A DNA stretch of 64,000 nt, from the NCBI GenBank assembly GCA_003116995.1, contig BDSL01000058.1:248001-312000 (forward strand). The letters run 5' to 3'. Numbering within the stretch: position 1 is the first letter of the stretch; each line of letters opens with the position of its first letter. The DNA comes from Yamagishiella unicocca (lineage: Eukaryota > Chlorophyta > Chlorophyceae > Chlamydomonadales > Volvocaceae). Shown here piece after piece: positions 61,665-64,000 of this stretch. Made by a program: the position numbers and the translations under genes. A model generated the notes under the pieces. The model worked only from the letters and a program-made list of their open reading frames with translations. It searched no databases and had not been told where the DNA came from.

Positions 61665-62343
61665 CACTGTGACCCAAATTCCATTCTTTAACTCCCCTAA
61701 TATTCCACTGTGTGATCCGTAACTCGGTATCCTGGCTCGTACCTACCTAGGCCACGTTCGCGCCCCGGGCCATTGAAGCAGCCGCAAAGACGGAGCCGAG
61801 CTGTGCCGTCAACTCCTCTGGCAGCTGTCCCTGTACTGGCTTCGAGAAGTCCAGCTTAGCCCGCACGTTGCGCTCGGTCAGGTACGTAATTTCGATGCCG
61901 TTTTCCCAGCGAGCGTGGCGCACCTTGGCTCCCGGTTTCTGCGCTTCGTTTCGCAGTGCTGCAAACACTGCTCTACGTCGCTGCCTCGCCTCCACTCCTG
62001 CCCTGGTGAGGGCGTCCCGGATGAGGATGCCATGGCGTTCGCGAAGCACTCGCCCCAGCGAGGCAAGTGCCCGTGCGCTTTGGGTGCGGCCGCATCCGGT
62101 GGGTCCGGAGGGTGCGGCGGCAGCGGCCGGATGCAGTGAGTCTGCAAACAATGGTTGGGGCGCGCCCTCCGGACCCACCGGATGCGGCCGCACCCAAAGC
62201 GCCATGTGAAGGTCGGAAACCTTCACATAACGCCACGCAGCAGGCGGGCACTTGCCTCGCTGGGGCGAGTGCTTCGCGAACGCCACGGCATCCTCATCCG
62301 GGACGCCCTCACCAGGGCAGTAGTGGAGGCGAGGCAGCGGCAT
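61665..62343 (-). mobile_element. non-LTR retrotransposon fragment, minus copy (ORF1 end, start of ORF2)
   Basis: On the minus strand an intact 198-codon ORF spans 62343-61747. Its second half holds RERHGILIRDALTRAGVEAR, FAALRNEAQKPGAKVRHARW and ENGIEITYLTERNVRAKLDF, and it ends at a TAG. Past the stop the sequence continues as LRITQWNIRGVK-type coding, the first residues of the endonuclease ORF, then breaks off near 61665. The match to the plus copy shows an ORF1 end followed by ORF2, as in L1-clade elements. Confidence 0.75.
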
Positions 62344-62637
62344 GGAGCAGTGTTTGCAGCACTGCGAAACGAAGCGCAGAACCGGGAGCCAAGGTGCGCC
62401 ACGTTCGCTGGGGAAACGGCTTCGAGATCACGTACCTGACCGAGCGCAACGTGCGGGCTAAACTGGACTTCTCGAAGCCACTACAGAACAGCTGCCAGAG
62501 GAGTTGACGGCACAGCTCGGCTGCTTCGATGGCCCAGGGCGCGAACGTGGCCTAGGCAAGTAAGAGCCAGGAGGCCGAGTTACGAATCACACAGTGGAAT
62601 ATTAAGGGAGTTAAAGTATGGAAGTTGGGTCACAGTG
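61665..62637. repeat. 973-bp palindrome of two inverted retrotransposon pieces
   Basis: The arms are about 61665-62120 (read on minus) and 62160-62637 (read on plus). They match over nearly their whole length: CCTAGGCCACGTTCGCGCC at the left mirrors GGCGCGAACGTGGCCTAGG at the right. The spacer is about 40 bp. The right arm carries an extra ~45 bp with its own 10-bp hairpin (62204-62228). Confidence 0.95.
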
Positions 62638-62920
62638 TCTTCGGGGGAATGGTCGCAACGAATGATATTATCGTGCTTACCGAAACCCATCTGGTTGATG
62701 AAGGTATCATTAAAAAGGTTATGCCACAAGGCTCGCGTCTGTCCACAGTAGACGGTTCCACGAGCAGGGGTGGTGTGGCGATCTGGGTCAGTCGACGGAT
62801 AGCTGGGAATGTGGTGCTGGGTAGCTTGGGAAATCGGAAATCGGGATGTGCCTTTAGGGAAGAAATACGCCTTGCCCTCACTCACGGCAAGCAATATTCT
62901 GGCTGGGGAATAAAAGGTAT
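62160..62920 (+). mobile_element. non-LTR retrotransposon fragment, plus copy with AP-endonuclease domain
   Basis: The plus copy repeats the ORF1 end but is frameshifted: LIRDALTRAVVEARQRHGAV is in one frame and FEITYLTERNVRAKLDFSKP in another. After the TAG at 62553 an open frame from about 62578 reads RITQWNIKGVKVWKLGHS, NDIIVLTETHLVDEGIIKKV and RGGVAIWVSRRIAGNVVLG. WNIKG (Asn) and LTETHL (catalytic Glu) are the first motifs of the APE-like endonuclease of LINE elements. No reverse transcriptase follows: the sequence leaves the element near 62920, so this copy is dead. Confidence 0.8.
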
Positions 62921-62922
62921 TT

Positions 62923-62938
62923 TTTTAGGGTTTTAGGG
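62923..62938 (+). repeat. two perfect TTTTAGGG telomere units at the LINE break
   Basis: TTTTAGGG occurs twice in tandem exactly where the endonuclease similarity ends. It is the telomere repeat type of Chlamydomonas. Confidence 0.8.
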
Positions 62939-63088
62939 TATTTTGTTTGTGAAGCTTGGCAGCCGCTTTAGTAGTCTAAAAGTATCTGCTATCACCTTTT
63001 CTCAAAACGTCTCTGGATGGCAACTCTTAAGCGATTCATGAGCCTCCTGGCTCGTCTGAATCGTGCAAGTCACTTGGTAACCCTTTGT

Positions 63089-63090
<2 letters not shown>

Positions 63091-63168
<78 letters not shown>
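63091..63168 (+). repeat. (TCA)26 microsatellite preceded by TGTAA
   Basis: An uninterrupted 78-bp TCA/ATC/CAT tract follows TGTAA at 63086-63090. Read on minus it gives a meaningless poly-Asp ORF. TGTAA followed at once by a simple repeat would suit the 3' tail of a non-LTR element; this is inference. Confidence 0.9.
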
Positions 63169-64000
63169 CGCTTCCTGTCTTCTCGGGGATTAGCTATCAG
63201 CAATACACGATTAATGTCATGTACCTCCATGAAGCTACAGTAGTGCTTTAGACTTAACATTCGTACTCCCTCTGTTAGTAAGGTAACCCGGGTGCCTGAT
63301 ACGCAGTGAGATGGCTCAGCAAAGGCATTGGGGGAATCCCAAGACGATGCACTCCGATGCGAGGCGGATGTCGGTGTTAGCTTTGGTGGTTCGCATAGGT
63401 TTGCGACACGCTGCAGCTGTCCCAACGGCGTTTCAACTTCCACCTGACATTTCTTAGGGAGCCCCGTTACATGTCGCAATCAAATAGACCGTAACCGTAG
63501 ACTTCCCATTGCCGGTGTGAGGACCCTAAACGGCATGGTAGCTCGTACCCGACTGCACCCATAACTGGGGTGCTGGCTGCTGCTCAGTGTGCCTACAGCC
63601 TGTCGCTTTGGTGTTCTGGTGGTTTGCCTTTGTTCCGGTGCATGTCGGTCTTTGTTTCCTCCGTCTTTTTCAGTGTCAGGCGATGCGCCCGATGGTTCTA
63701 CCTCTTGGTCTGGAACCCACTGTAATCGTTACATCAGAACTGCACTGAACTGCATGCGACTGCATGTGCTGCATGCCACAGGACTGCATAGGAGCTGTGC
63801 TGGCTAGGCAGGGAATAGGAAAATGAACAACCAACGTCAGTGTCAATGTCAGTAGCAATGTAGATGGTTGGGGGGTCCCATTTCTCGTTGTGTCCCGCGC
63901 CGAAGCATGATCAAGCGGGAGAAGGCACATAACCACACATAACCCGACACTGTGAAACACTGAAACTACGGAACCACAGATCTCTTTGCATGCTTTGAAA
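63169..64000. other. right edge, no supported gene
   Basis: Mixed-composition sequence with no recognised coding region. It holds copy B of the dispersed repeat (63687-63732) and a cluster of ACTGCA(T/C) motifs at about 63736-63790. Confidence 0.4.
63687..63732 (+). repeat. dispersed repeat, copy B
   Basis: GCCCGATGGTTCTACC, GGTCTGG, CCCACTGTAA and CGTTAC match 19209-19256 in the same order and spacing, apart from a 2-bp gap and a few substitutions. It contains TGTAA in the middle. Confidence 0.5.

Noticed and set aside
63036..63479. Minus-strand ORF with a long poly-Asp run
   Set aside because: The Asp run is only the (TCA)26 microsatellite read on the other strand, and the flanks lack coding character.

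Overview
The window looks like nuclear DNA of a chlorophyte green alga, probably from the Chlamydomonas/volvocine group. Genes are GC-rich and split by many short introns with GTGCGT/GTGAGT donors and pyrimidine-CAG acceptors. Several genes end in TGTAA polyadenylation signals. Long Ala, Gly, Gln and His runs fill the proteins, and TTTTAGGG telomere-type units occur. A SAS-4/CPAP centriole gene and a ROC40/LHY-type MYB fit a flagellated alga with a plant-like clock. No bacterial features were seen. The species call is inference.

Layout, left to right. 0.5-2.5 kb (-): gamma-glutamyl hydrolase, 3' end outside the window. 3.3-8.45 kb (+): nucleolin-like protein with acidic tracts, two RRMs and an RGG tail. 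9.6-18.5 kb (-): very large class-3 lipase protein with a complete GHSLG/Asp/His set and a long C-terminal extension. 20.3-22.6 kb (-): unrecognised, mostly disordered protein. 23.5-26.6 kb (+): CCDC25-family NFACT-R protein. 28.3-37.0 kb (+): ROC40/LHY-like SHAQKF MYB protein, 14 exons. 39.7-46.55 kb (-): SAS-4/CPAP centriole protein. 46.87-51.8 kb (+): membrane-anchored LRR protein kinase. 54.9-56.66 kb (-): bZIP-like coiled-coil protein. 57.05-61.47 kb (-): complete RPN3, a 26S proteasome lid subunit. 61.66-64.0 kb: inverted copies of a non-LTR retrotransposon, telomere-like units and simple repeats.

The gene models were built by hand by joining exons so that splice phases agree and protein families read through. 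For nine genes every listed junction is phase-consistent; the GGH 5' end and the SAS-4 3' end remain unresolved. The genes are unrelated housekeeping, clock, centriole, lipid and signalling functions, not an operon or a single pathway. Gene pairs are often arranged divergently (GGH/nucleolin, gene at 20-22 kb/CCDC25, SAS-4/LRR kinase) or convergently (nucleolin/lipase, ROC40/SAS-4).

The most unusual material is a 973-bp palindrome made of two head-to-head retrotransposon pieces, a 32-bp minisatellite that copies a 5' splice site, an exact 11-copy coding minisatellite in the MYB gene, a long hairpin near the SAS-4 3' end, and the oversized lipase with a possible degenerate GTPase-like tail.
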